64,000 bases of DNA. Origin: Rathayibacter tritici (GTDB lineage Bacteria; Actinomycetota; Actinomycetes; Actinomycetales; Microbacteriaceae). Of the stretch, positions 33,333 through 40,994 are shown piece by piece. Location of the stretch: contig NZ_PSWS01000039.1 of assembly GCF_002932875.1 (NCBI RefSeq), positions 39,755 to 103,754 of the forward strand, given 5' to 3'. Every line of letters starts with the position of its first letter. Positions within the stretch are counted from its first letter, which is position 1. Below the pieces are notes generated by a model, which worked only from the letters and a program-made list of their open reading frames with translations, ran no database searches and was not told where the DNA came from. The translations under genes and the position numbers were made by a program.

Positions 33333-34613
33333 TTGTCGATCGAAAATACTCAGGTAACTGATCCAAGCGCTGTCTACTATCCAGTTACGGCGCAGAAGAT
33401 GGTCCGAGGAGAAGGCGTTTACCTCTTCGATGACGAGGGTAACGCGTTCCTCGATTGTGCGTCGGCGACCTTCAACCTGAGTCTCGGGTACTCCCACCCG
33501 GCCGTCGTCAAGGCGATTAAGGATCAGGCTGATCAACTTATCCACGTCACGAGCAGCTTCCAAACAGATCAAATTAATCATCTCTCGCGGCGCCTCGCTG
33601 ACCTTGCTCCCGCGTCCATTACTCGTACGCACCTTAAAGTTGCCGGTGGATCGGAAGCAAACGAGGGCGCAATCAAGATGGCTCAGCGGGCAACGGGAAA
33701 ACGAGACGTTATTACGCTCTTTCGAGCGCACGTCGGTCAGACGATGATGATGACGAGCATGTCAGGCAACGCTTTCCGCCGGGAGCCATTTCAGACGCTT
33801 TTTCATAACTCGCTTCAGGTCCCCGATCCGTACTGTCACCGGTGCTTCTATGGGCAGCAAAAAGCCAGCTGCGGCTCGCTATGTACCGAGCGCCTGTACG
33901 ACTTCATGGAGTATGCCAGCAGTGGAAGCGTAGCGGCGTTCATGGTCGAGCCAATTTCCGGGAACGGCGGCAACATAGTCCCGCCTGATGGCTACTTCCA
34001 AAAGTTGCGTAAATTCTGCGACGATACTGGCGTCAAATTGATTCTCGACGAAATTCAGACAGGCATAGGACGGACGGGCCGCATGTTCGCGGCCGAACAT
34101 TTTGCCGTTGAGCCTGATGCGATCACGGTCGCAAAAGGTCTAGGCGGCTCCGGCGCGCAAGTCGCGGCCATCCTCGCCAGCGATGACATGGCCGGACTGC
34201 CCAGTGATCAGCACTCCTTCACATATGGTTCTAATATCATGGCCGCGGCGGCGGCCATCGCGACCCTCGAGGTGATCGACAATAAGGAATTCCTCGCTAA
34301 CGTTCGTGCGACGGGTGACCGTATCCTCGGGCGGTTGAACGAAATGAAAAGAAAATATGCGGTGATTAACGATGTGAGAGGCGTCGGTCTGATGATCGGA
34401 ATCGAAATCGCTGACGTAGACGGAACGCCGAACGTTGACCTAACCAACGATCTTGCTCGAAAGGCGATGGACTTCGGATTGATTATGCGTACTTCACGGT
34501 ACGGACGCGGCAACGTCCTGAAGATCCGCCCGCCTCTCATCTTGACGATGACCCAAGCAGATGACATCTGCGACCGGTTCGAACGGCTCCTCGCAGCTCA
34601 TGCCAACTTCTGA
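33333..34613 (+). CDS. Class III PLP-dependent enzyme (aminotransferase or phospho-lyase), low-GC operon gene 1
   Basis: A 426-residue fold-type I PLP enzyme. Visible: GEGVYLFDDEGNAFLDCAS, VAGGSEANEGAIKMAQRATG (cofactor phosphate), a cysteine-rich insert DPYCHRCFYGQQKASCGSLC, ILDEIQTGIGRTGRMFA (cofactor Asp) and TVAKGLGGSG (Schiff-base Lys). Class III members include omega-aminotransferases but also ethanolamine-phosphate and phospho-hydroxylysine phospho-lyases; the kinase downstream makes the latter possible. GC is clearly lower than in the surroundings (codons such as AAA, ATT, GAT frequent). It overlaps the next gene by 14 bp. Confidence 0.82.
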   Translation: MSIENTQVTDPSAVYYPVTAQKMVRGEGVYLFDDEGNAFLDCASATFNLSLGYSHPAVVKAIKDQADQLIHVTSSFQTDQINHLSRRLADLAPASITRTHLKVAGGSEANEGAIKMAQRATGKRDVITLFRAHVGQTMMMTSMSGNAFRREPFQTLFHNSLQVPDPYCHRCFYGQQKASCGSLCTERLYDFMEYASSGSVAAFMVEPISGNGGNIVPPDGYFQKLRKFCDDTGVKLILDEIQTGIGRTGRMFAAEHFAVEPDAITVAKGLGGSGAQVAAILASDDMAGLPSDQHSFTYGSNIMAAAAAIATLEVIDNKEFLANVRATGDRILGRLNEMKRKYAVINDVRGVGLMIGIEIADVDGTPNVDLTNDLARKAMDFGLIMRTSRYGRGNVLKIRPPLILTMTQADDICDRFERLLAAHANF

Positions 34614-35823
34614 CGTAGATTTCGAAATCCTCTTCCTTGGAGGTGGCTTTCGAACGACGACGTTCCTCGCCTCGGCCCCCTGGTTGCTCAAGCGACGCAT
34701 CGGAATTGTTGAGAAGCGTACCCGGGTAGGGGGTGGTGATTTTCACGGCTACGCGATTCAAAGCACTTCTATCGGCTCAAGATTCTTTAAAGATATTGAT
34801 TTGAAGGCCGATTTTGCTCCCCTCCTCAGCGACGACCTCGTAGGGAAAGTCGCCAACGCTAAAGGGCCAATCGACCTTCGACAGCTGGCTTCAGCCTTGG
34901 ACAGAGTCGGCGCTGTCCTCACCGGAGCGCTTCCCGCGGAAGCGGTTATGACCGGGTGTGCGGGGCGAGAAATCGTTGTCTGCGGCGGCGCGCCTCGAGT
35001 GACGCTGGACACTGGACAAGAGCTGACCTCGCGTCATCTCGTGATCGCAACAGGGCGACATGAGTTGCTCCACCCAGCACTCGAGATGTGGCGCGACAAA
35101 ACGATCCTCTCCGGACATCTCCTCAACCCGGCTGAAGAGGCGCGCACGCTCGACACCCTTGACATGCATCCTACTAAGCCGATCGTTGTCGCCGGATCGT
35201 CGCATTCTGCGATGTCCGCCCTTCGCGTCCTACTGGCCCTTCGAGCGCGGGCTCCCCAAAAGTTTGGAAAGCGAGAGATCTTGGTACTGCAACGGTCGAA
35301 AGCTCGCTTGTTTTACTCCTCGCGGGAGGAAGCTCGTATTTACCAGGATTTGAATCGAGAGGTGCCGGTGACGGACGCGGCAGTGTGCAGTGCATCGGGA
35401 AATGTCTTTCGGGATACTGGCTTGCGACATGAGTCCAAGGCTATCTTCTTACGTGCGTCTCAGGGGCAGATCTCTCAAGTCTCAATGATGCCCATCAGTT
35501 TGCTGCAAGATCAGCGCGATTTGTATGACCGGGCGGCACTCATTGTTCAGGCGCTCGGGTACGTCGGCCGGACTCCTAAAATTATGCACAGCTCCGGTCG
35601 GATGGTTCGCGCGCCAGACACGCCTTTCCGTCTCGCCGCAGATCGGCAAGGGCGAGTTCTCATCGATGGCTCTCATCGAAACGACATCACAGCGCTTCGG
35701 CTCGATCCGACTCCGCCCGAGTACCAGGACAACGCTCAGTATGGGCAAGAGCTTTACCGAGACCTCTCCACTCGGCTGAGTGAGCATCTGAAAATTCTGC
35801 GTCCCACGAGGTGGCCCTCATGA
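34600..35823 (+). CDS. FAD/NAD(P)-binding oxidoreductase, low-GC operon gene 2
   Basis: A 407-residue protein with two Rossmann motifs: ILFLGGGFRTTTF at residues ~9-21 (FAD) and PIVVAGSSHSAMSALR near 190-205 (NAD(P)H). HLVIATGRHELL near residue 150 and a late ALIVQALGYVGRTP complete the two-dinucleotide-binding flavoprotein pattern. It resembles flavin monooxygenases of the N-hydroxylase or Baeyer-Villiger groups, but I cannot assign a reaction. ATG 34600 gives a 14-bp overlap with gene 1; ATG 34561 is an alternative. The stop overlaps gene 3 in ATGA. Low GC like its neighbours. Confidence 0.72.
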   Translation: MPTSDVDFEILFLGGGFRTTTFLASAPWLLKRRIGIVEKRTRVGGGDFHGYAIQSTSIGSRFFKDIDLKADFAPLLSDDLVGKVANAKGPIDLRQLASALDRVGAVLTGALPAEAVMTGCAGREIVVCGGAPRVTLDTGQELTSRHLVIATGRHELLHPALEMWRDKTILSGHLLNPAEEARTLDTLDMHPTKPIVVAGSSHSAMSALRVLLALRARAPQKFGKREILVLQRSKARLFYSSREEARIYQDLNREVPVTDAAVCSASGNVFRDTGLRHESKAIFLRASQGQISQVSMMPISLLQDQRDLYDRAALIVQALGYVGRTPKIMHSSGRMVRAPDTPFRLAADRQGRVLIDGSHRNDITALRLDPTPPEYQDNAQYGQELYRDLSTRLSEHLKILRPTRWPS

Positions 35824-37196
35824 GCACTTCCATACCTGCCTTCGACGCGGTCCTGGCCGGCGTCTTCGAGAGACGGACTCATGTCGCACCAATAGTTGTC
35901 GGCATTACCGGGCCAGATACATCCGGCAAGAGTCAGATGGCGAGTCGGATGCAGGCAGTGCTGGCTCAGTCCGGGGTTGCGGCTACTATCGTTCACGTCG
36001 ATGACTTTCACAACCCGAAAAAAATACGTTACGACGAAAGGCTCACTGAATCAGAAGCGTATCTCGAGAAAAGCATCGACATGGAACGGCTGATTGACGG
36101 CCTTCTTCGACCATTACGCGACACGGGGACGCTTAATGCTCAGCTTCAGCACCTTGACCTCGATAGCGATACGTTCTCCATAAAAAAGAATTACGTCGTC
36201 GCCGCCGGTGGCGTCATGATAGTCGAGGGAATCTTCTTACTCCGAGAAGATGTGCGGGAATTCATCGATTACATGGTTTTCCTGCACGTCGAGCCCCAGG
36301 AAATGCTCGACCGAGCGTATCGCAGGGACGTGCCACATCAAGGACTCAGTGTCCTACGCAAGTATCATGAAAAATACATCCCGGGACAACGGTTCTTTCT
36401 ACAGCAAAATCGCCCCCAGGACCATGCGGATGTTATCATCGATAATTCTCGGTGGCATTCACCAACTGTCATTCCGGTTGCCCGCACAGTTCAATCGCTT
36501 TTGGAGGAAGTCGACGCTCAATGGATCCTCTTTGATCTATGGGAAACATTAGTCCCGCTACCTCAAGCGACGAAGGCGCAAGCATTCTACGCTTTCTGCG
36601 AGCATCTCGACGAGGATCCGAGGTTATTACGGACGGCCTGGGACGCAACACGGCAGGCAAGAGAGACGAGGCCTCTCGAGCAATACCTTGACGAGTTATC
36701 ACAGAACCTAGATAAAAAATGGTCGAGCACTGCTGTTCGCGACGCCTTGGCTGCGCGTCGCGCTATTCATGGTGCAGAATTTTATGCTGCACAGCCGAGA
36801 ATCACGAGAGAGTTAGGAAAAATCAGCGGATCTGGTCGGCTTCTCGGGTTGGTGTCGAATTGCAGTTCAGATGTTCGCTCGTTACTCGCTGATTCGGGTA
36901 TTTCCGATTCTTTTGCGGCCATAACACTTTCTTCGGAAGCGGGAAGGATGAAGCCGGCGCCGTCCATTTTTGAGCAGGCAGCTGCCTTGCTTAACGCAAC
37001 TCCGTCGGAAACAATCTTTGTCGGAGATGGTTCAGACTTCGAACTTGTCGGCGCGCTCACCGCGGGGCTTCACCCTGTCCGCCTGGCGGTGCATGATCGA
37101 ATTATGTGGCCCGGGACAACCGTGGACACCCTTTCAATATTAGCTGATGCATGTGCGGCAAATCCACGACGAAATGAAAAATTAAGGGAAGGGTAA
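35820..37196 (+). CDS. Uridine-kinase-like P-loop kinase fused to HAD hydrolase, low-GC operon gene 3
   Basis: A 458-residue two-domain protein. Residues ~20-215 are a uridine-kinase/phosphoribulokinase-like NTPase: Walker A GPDTSGKS (31-38), HVDDFHNPKKIRYDE, GGVMIVEGIFLL and YRRDVPHQG. Residues ~233-445 are a HAD domain: WILFDLWETLV (nucleophile Asp239), LVSNCSSD, RMKPAPSIFEQA (Lys) and IFVGDGSDFELVGA. The second Asp of the HAD DxD pair is Trp (DLW), as in HADs that are not typical phosphatases. A kinase and a hydrolase in one chain suggest phosphorylation and removal of phosphate from one small molecule. ATG 35820 overlaps the upstream stop (ATGA) with AGGTGG before it. Confidence 0.75.
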   Translation: MSTSIPAFDAVLAGVFERRTHVAPIVVGITGPDTSGKSQMASRMQAVLAQSGVAATIVHVDDFHNPKKIRYDERLTESEAYLEKSIDMERLIDGLLRPLRDTGTLNAQLQHLDLDSDTFSIKKNYVVAAGGVMIVEGIFLLREDVREFIDYMVFLHVEPQEMLDRAYRRDVPHQGLSVLRKYHEKYIPGQRFFLQQNRPQDHADVIIDNSRWHSPTVIPVARTVQSLLEEVDAQWILFDLWETLVPLPQATKAQAFYAFCEHLDEDPRLLRTAWDATRQARETRPLEQYLDELSQNLDKKWSSTAVRDALAARRAIHGAEFYAAQPRITRELGKISGSGRLLGLVSNCSSDVRSLLADSGISDSFAAITLSSEAGRMKPAPSIFEQAAALLNATPSETIFVGDGSDFELVGALTAGLHPVRLAVHDRIMWPGTTVDTLSILADACAANPRRNEKLREG

Positions 37197-37199
37197 AGG

Positions 37200-37850
37200 A
37201 TGTCAATGCTTGACCACGTCGACCTCGTGATATTCGACTGCGACGGAGTTCTCGTCGACAGTGAGGTGCTCGCCGTCGAGGTCGACAAGCGGATCTGTGC
37301 AGAATTCGGTTGGGAGCTGTCCACCGAGGAGGTCGTCGATCGCTTCCTCGGCAGACCCGCTTCCCACTTCTGTTCGCAGCTCGAGGAGCACCTGGGTAGG
37401 AAGCTACCGCTCGACTGGGAAGAGAAGTACCAGCCGTGGTACGACGAGGCCTTCGACGCCCATTTGCAGGCGGTCCCCGGCATCGAGGCCGCTCTCGACC
37501 AGCTCGAGTTCCGAACCTGCGTTGCGTCGAGCGGCAGTCACGAGAAGATCCGAAAGACCTTGGGGCACACAGGTCTCCTTCGTCGCTTTGAGGGCCGCAT
37601 CTTCAGCTCCTCGGAAGTGCTCAACGGCAAACCTGCACCGGACATCTTCCTGCACGCCGCTCACCGGTTGGGGCACCAGCCGGAGAACTGCGTTGTCGTG
37701 GAGGACAGCAAATACGGAGTCCGCGCCGCCCGCGCCGCAGGAATGCGTGTCTTCGGCTACGCCGGCGGGCTGACCCCCGCCTCGTGGCTGGAAGCCGAGG
37801 GAGCCACCGTCTTCACCTCGATGGCGGAATTGCCCGGCATGCTTCACTGA
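37200..37850 (+). CDS. HAD-IA phosphatase (beta-phosphoglucomutase/YieH-like)
   Basis: A 216-residue HAD with the full motif set: VIFDCDGVLVDSE (DxD), VASSGSHEKIRKTL (motif II Ser), NGKPAPDIFLHAA (Lys) and VVEDSKYGVRAARAAG (acidic pair). It should dephosphorylate a small phospho-metabolite or act as a phosphomutase. It begins 3 bp after gene 3 with AAGGGAAGG in front, so it is co-transcribed with the low-GC operon, yet its own GC is clearly higher. Either it is a host gene captured behind the island or it was acquired from another source. Confidence 0.85.
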   Translation: MSMLDHVDLVIFDCDGVLVDSEVLAVEVDKRICAEFGWELSTEEVVDRFLGRPASHFCSQLEEHLGRKLPLDWEEKYQPWYDEAFDAHLQAVPGIEAALDQLEFRTCVASSGSHEKIRKTLGHTGLLRRFEGRIFSSSEVLNGKPAPDIFLHAAHRLGHQPENCVVVEDSKYGVRAARAAGMRVFGYAGGLTPASWLEAEGATVFTSMAELPGMLH

Positions 37851-37892
37851 CGCCGCTGGACGCTCGCGTTCGGTCGAGATACTGCGGCTCGA

Positions 37893-38066
37893 TCAGCTCG
37901 CGCCGCCACGATTCTTCAGCTCGGATTCGATCCGGGCGTCCTGCTCGGGGGAGAGCTCGTGGTCCTCGTCCTCCGGGCCAGCCGTCTCGCCGACGCGCCC
38001 CTCGCCGAGGGCATGGATCGAGGTGATCTCGTCGTCGAGGGCCGCGTCGCGGTCGTGCTCGCTCAC
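37893..38066 (-). CDS. Small acidic hypothetical protein
   Basis: A 57-residue frame (GTG 38066 to TGA) reading SEHDRDAALDDEITSIHALG at its start, very rich in Asp and Glu. Its GTG overlaps the stop of the upstream 80-residue gene (GTGA), which argues for real translation. No family recognised. Confidence 0.6.
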   Translation of the reverse strand: MSEHDRDAALDDEITSIHALGEGRVGETAGPEDEDHELSPEQDARIESELKNRGGAS

Positions 38067-38305
38067 GAGCCGGTCTCGATCTCCCCGGCGGAGACGGCCT
38101 CGGCGTACTTGCGGAGGTCCGGGCCGGGCTCGAAGTCGATGAAGCGGTCCTTCAGACGCGCGTTCAGCTCGGCGAAGACGTCTTCCCAGGGCTCACCCTT
38201 CTTGCTCGTCGCGAGGTCGAGTACCGCCTCGCGGAGCACTCTGTCCGAGTCCTCGAGGATCTTGTCTCGGGCTTCGTCGTTCCAGCGGATGTCCTGTGCG
38301 TCCAT
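38063..38305 (-). CDS. Small hypothetical protein
   Basis: An 80-residue soluble protein beginning MDAQDIRWNDEARDKILEDS with an amphipathic, charged composition. No motif recognised. ATG 38305 has TACGGT ending 6 nt upstream, the same leaderless layout seen elsewhere. It is coupled by a GTGA overlap to the 57-residue acidic protein. Confidence 0.65.
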   Translation of the reverse strand: MDAQDIRWNDEARDKILEDSDRVLREAVLDLATSKKGEPWEDVFAELNARLKDRFIDFEPGPDLRKYAEAVSAGEIETGS

Positions 38306-38311
38306 GCTCTG

Positions 38312-38317
38312 ACCGTA
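38312..38317 (-). promoter_or_regulatory. -10 hexamer of leaderless promoter for 80-residue gene
   Basis: TACGGT on the minus strand ends 6 nt before the ATG at 38305. Confidence 0.45.
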
Positions 38318-38411
38318 GGCGCGGGGCCGGGGCCGCCCAAGGACTTGCGGGGCGGTCGCGGGAGGCGTAGGAGGGGCGGGCATCGCTCCGCGGTGACGCG
38401 TCGGAGCACCG

Positions 38412-38417
38412 TAGGAT
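38412..38417 (+). promoter_or_regulatory. -10 hexamer of leaderless promoter for TauE/SafE gene
   Basis: TAGGAT ends 7 nt before the ATG at 38425. Confidence 0.5.
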
Positions 38418-38424
38418 TCCCCCG

Positions 38425-39231
38425 ATGCTGACCTTCACCGAGGATCTCGGCCTCCCCGTTCTCGCGCTGATGATCCTTGCCGCCTTCGCGGCCGGCTGGA
38501 TCGACGCGGTGGTGGGCGGCGGTGGCCTGCTCCAACTCCCCGCCCTCCTGCTCGTCCCCGGCATCTCTCCCGTGCAGGCCCTCGCCACGAACAAGCTCGC
38601 GTCGGTCTTCGGCACGACCACCAGTGCGATCACCTACTACCGCCGGGCGAGACCGGACCTGCGCACCGCGGTGCCGATGGCGGCGGTCGCCCTCGCGGGC
38701 AGCTACGGTGGTGCGACGCTCGCCGGCCTGCTTCCGGCCACGGTGTTCAAGCCGATCATCGTCGTTGCGCTCATCGTCGTCGCCGTGGTCACGATCGCGC
38801 GTCCGGCCCTCGGCAGCGTCACCGTGCTCAAGCACGCGGGCCGCCGGCACCTCGTCACGGCGGCCGTCCTCGGACTCCTGATCGGCTTTTACGACGGCCT
38901 GATCGGTCCCGGCACCGGCACTTTTTTGATCATCGCCCTGATCACTGCGCTGGGCTACGACTTCCTGCTCGCCAGCGCGAAGGCGAAGATCGTCAACGTC
39001 GCGACCAACCTCGGCGCCCTGCTCTACTTCGTGCCGGGCGGCCACGTGATCTGGCTGCTCGGCCTCCTGATGGGCGTCGCGAACGTCGCGGGCGCCTACC
39101 TCGGCTCCCGGATGGCCGTGGCCCGCGGCAGCCGGTTCATCCGCGTCGCGTTCCTCGTCGTCGTCGGCGCCCTCATCCTCAAGGTCGGCTCCGACGTCTG
39201 GACCGAGAACCTGGCGCCGCTGCTGCGGTAG
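38425..39231 (+). CDS. TauE/SafE-family sulfite/anion exporter
   Basis: A 268-residue membrane protein with eight predicted helices. The duplicated TauE signatures are AGWIDAVVGGGGLLQLPALLL in the first half and GFYDGLIGPGTGTFLIIALI in the second. Family members export sulfite, sulfoacetate or other small anions. No sulfur genes are adjacent, so the substrate is open. Confidence 0.88.
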   Translation: MLTFTEDLGLPVLALMILAAFAAGWIDAVVGGGGLLQLPALLLVPGISPVQALATNKLASVFGTTTSAITYYRRARPDLRTAVPMAAVALAGSYGGATLAGLLPATVFKPIIVVALIVVAVVTIARPALGSVTVLKHAGRRHLVTAAVLGLLIGFYDGLIGPGTGTFLIIALITALGYDFLLASAKAKIVNVATNLGALLYFVPGGHVIWLLGLLMGVANVAGAYLGSRMAVARGSRFIRVAFLVVVGALILKVGSDVWTENLAPLLR

Positions 39232-39325
39232 CGGCCCCGCAGGACGGATGCCGTCGGCGTCCACCCACGGGCGGGACCCCGCCGCAGCACGCGATCCCGC
39301 CAGAAGCGTTCGGGCCTGCTCGTCG

Positions 39326-40822
39326 TCAGCCGAAGGGGATCGAGCCCACGAGCACGCCGACGGCCAGCATGACCAGCGAGACGATCACCGCGCGCCACAG
39401 CACCTTGCGGTGGTGGTCGCCGAGGTTCACTGCGGCGAGGGAGACGAGCAGGAGGATCGCCGGCACCAGCGGGCTCTGCAGGTGCACCGGCTGGCCGGTG
39501 ATCGACGCGCGAGCCATCTCGACCGGCGAGATGCCGTAGTTCGCTGCGCTCTCGGAGAGCACGGGGAGGATGCCGTAGTAGAACGCGTCGTTCGACATGA
39601 AGAAGGTCATCGGGATGCTCAGCACGCCCGTGATCACGGCGAGGAACGGGCCGAGAGCCGGCGGGATCACCGCGACGACCCACTCCGCCATCGCATCGAC
39701 CATGCCCGTGCCATTGAGCACGCCGATCAGCACGCCCGCCGCGAGCACCATCGACACGACGCCGACGATGCTGGGCGCGTGCTTGACGATCTCGGACGCC
39801 TGGTCCTTCATCGTCGGGAAGTTGATCAGCAGGGCGATCGCCGAGCCGACCATGAAGACGTAGGGCAGCGGCAGGATGTCGGCGACGAGCAGCGTCATCA
39901 CGGCGAGGGTCAGGACCAGGTTCACCCAGATCAGCGTCGGGCGCAGCGTCTCGCGCTCGGGGTCCAGCATCGAGTCGGCCATCGCAGTGTCGCCGTCGTC
40001 CGCCTGCACGCGGGCGGCGACCGCTACCTGGGCCCCGCGCAGGGCCTGAGGGCCGCGGAGGAAGGAGAAACGCTCCCGGGCGATGGTGCGGATGCCTCCG
40101 GTCAGCGCCGCCAGGCCGCCGCTCGTGCGGGCTCCGCCGGAGCGGGAGGAGGAGCCGCGACCGGCGCCGACGAGCTCCTGCTCGAGCATCGGCTCAGCCA
40201 GCGCGAGCGTGCCGAGGCGACGGCGCTCGCCGAGGCCGAGGAACCAGGCGAAGACGAGGGTGACGGCCAGGCCCACCGCGAGCGAGGGGAGCATCGGCAC
40301 GAAGATCTCGCTCGGCGAGACCTGCAGGGCCGCGGCGGCGCGCACCGTCGGTCCGCCCCAGGGGACGATGTTGAGCGTGCCGTTGGCCAGGCCCGCGACG
40401 CAGGTCAGCACGACCGGATTCATCCCCAGGCGGAGGTAGATCGGCAGCATCGCGGCGGTGGTGACGATGAAGGTGGTCGAGCCGTCGCCATCGAGCGAGA
40501 CCGCGCCGGCGAGCAGCGCCGTGCCGAGCACGACCTTCGCCGGGTCGTCGCCGAGCGCGCGGACAATGAAGCGGATCAGCGGATCGAAAAGCCCGACGTC
40601 GATCATGATCCCGAAGTACATGATCGCGAACATCAGCAGCGCGGCCGTGGGCGCGAGGTTGCCGATCGCCTCGAGCACCATGTCGCCGATGCCGAGACCG
40701 GCTCCCGCGAAGAGGCCGAAGATCGTCGGCACGACGATCAGGGCGACCATCGGCGTCAGCCGCTTGGTCATGATCAGGGCCATGAAGGCCAGGATCATCG
40801 TGAATCCGAGTACTACCAACAC
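39326..40822 (-). CDS. CitMHS-family metal-citrate:H+ symporter
   Basis: A 498-residue transporter with about 12 helices and a ~90-residue cytoplasmic loop in the middle. GAVSLDGDGSTTFIVTTAAMLPIY and NIVPWGGPTVRAAAAL are hallmarks of CitMHS proteins, with ITGQPVHLQSPLVPAILL near the end. Members take up citrate complexed with Mg or Ca. GTG 40822 follows GGAG. It is divergent from a CitA/CitB-type two-component system, its likely regulator. Confidence 0.9.
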   Translation of the reverse strand: MLVVLGFTMILAFMALIMTKRLTPMVALIVVPTIFGLFAGAGLGIGDMVLEAIGNLAPTAALLMFAIMYFGIMIDVGLFDPLIRFIVRALGDDPAKVVLGTALLAGAVSLDGDGSTTFIVTTAAMLPIYLRLGMNPVVLTCVAGLANGTLNIVPWGGPTVRAAAALQVSPSEIFVPMLPSLAVGLAVTLVFAWFLGLGERRRLGTLALAEPMLEQELVGAGRGSSSRSGGARTSGGLAALTGGIRTIARERFSFLRGPQALRGAQVAVAARVQADDGDTAMADSMLDPERETLRPTLIWVNLVLTLAVMTLLVADILPLPYVFMVGSAIALLINFPTMKDQASEIVKHAPSIVGVVSMVLAAGVLIGVLNGTGMVDAMAEWVVAVIPPALGPFLAVITGVLSIPMTFFMSNDAFYYGILPVLSESAANYGISPVEMARASITGQPVHLQSPLVPAILLLVSLAAVNLGDHHRKVLWRAVIVSLVMLAVGVLVGSIPFG

Positions 40823-40938
40823 AGCTGACTCCTTCGTCGGGTGCCTCCGCCCGCGCTCGGCGGGAGAGCCGGACGCGAGATGGGGAAACCCTAGGCAGCC
40901 CCGGAGCCCTCGCCGCGGTATCGCTCATTACAGCGACA

Positions 40939-40973
40939 TCTGCGCATAGTGTGGCTTCTGCGCATTCTGCGCA
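40939..40973. promoter_or_regulatory. Direct TCTGCGCA repeats between citrate transporter and sensor kinase
   Basis: TCTGCGCA occurs at 40939, 40957 and 40966 in the 170-bp divergent intergenic region. They are candidate binding sites for the CitB-type response regulator. Inferred from position and repetition. Confidence 0.45.
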
Positions 40974-40994
40974 CAACGACGGCGAGGAGGGGCG

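Noticed and set aside
33306-33731. Minus-strand frames within the low-GC operon
   Set aside because: They lie antisense to conserved motifs of the PLP enzyme and have no family similarity.
39248-40828. 526-codon plus-strand frame
   Set aside because: Exact antisense of the citrate transporter; His/Asp/Arg-rich mirror translation.
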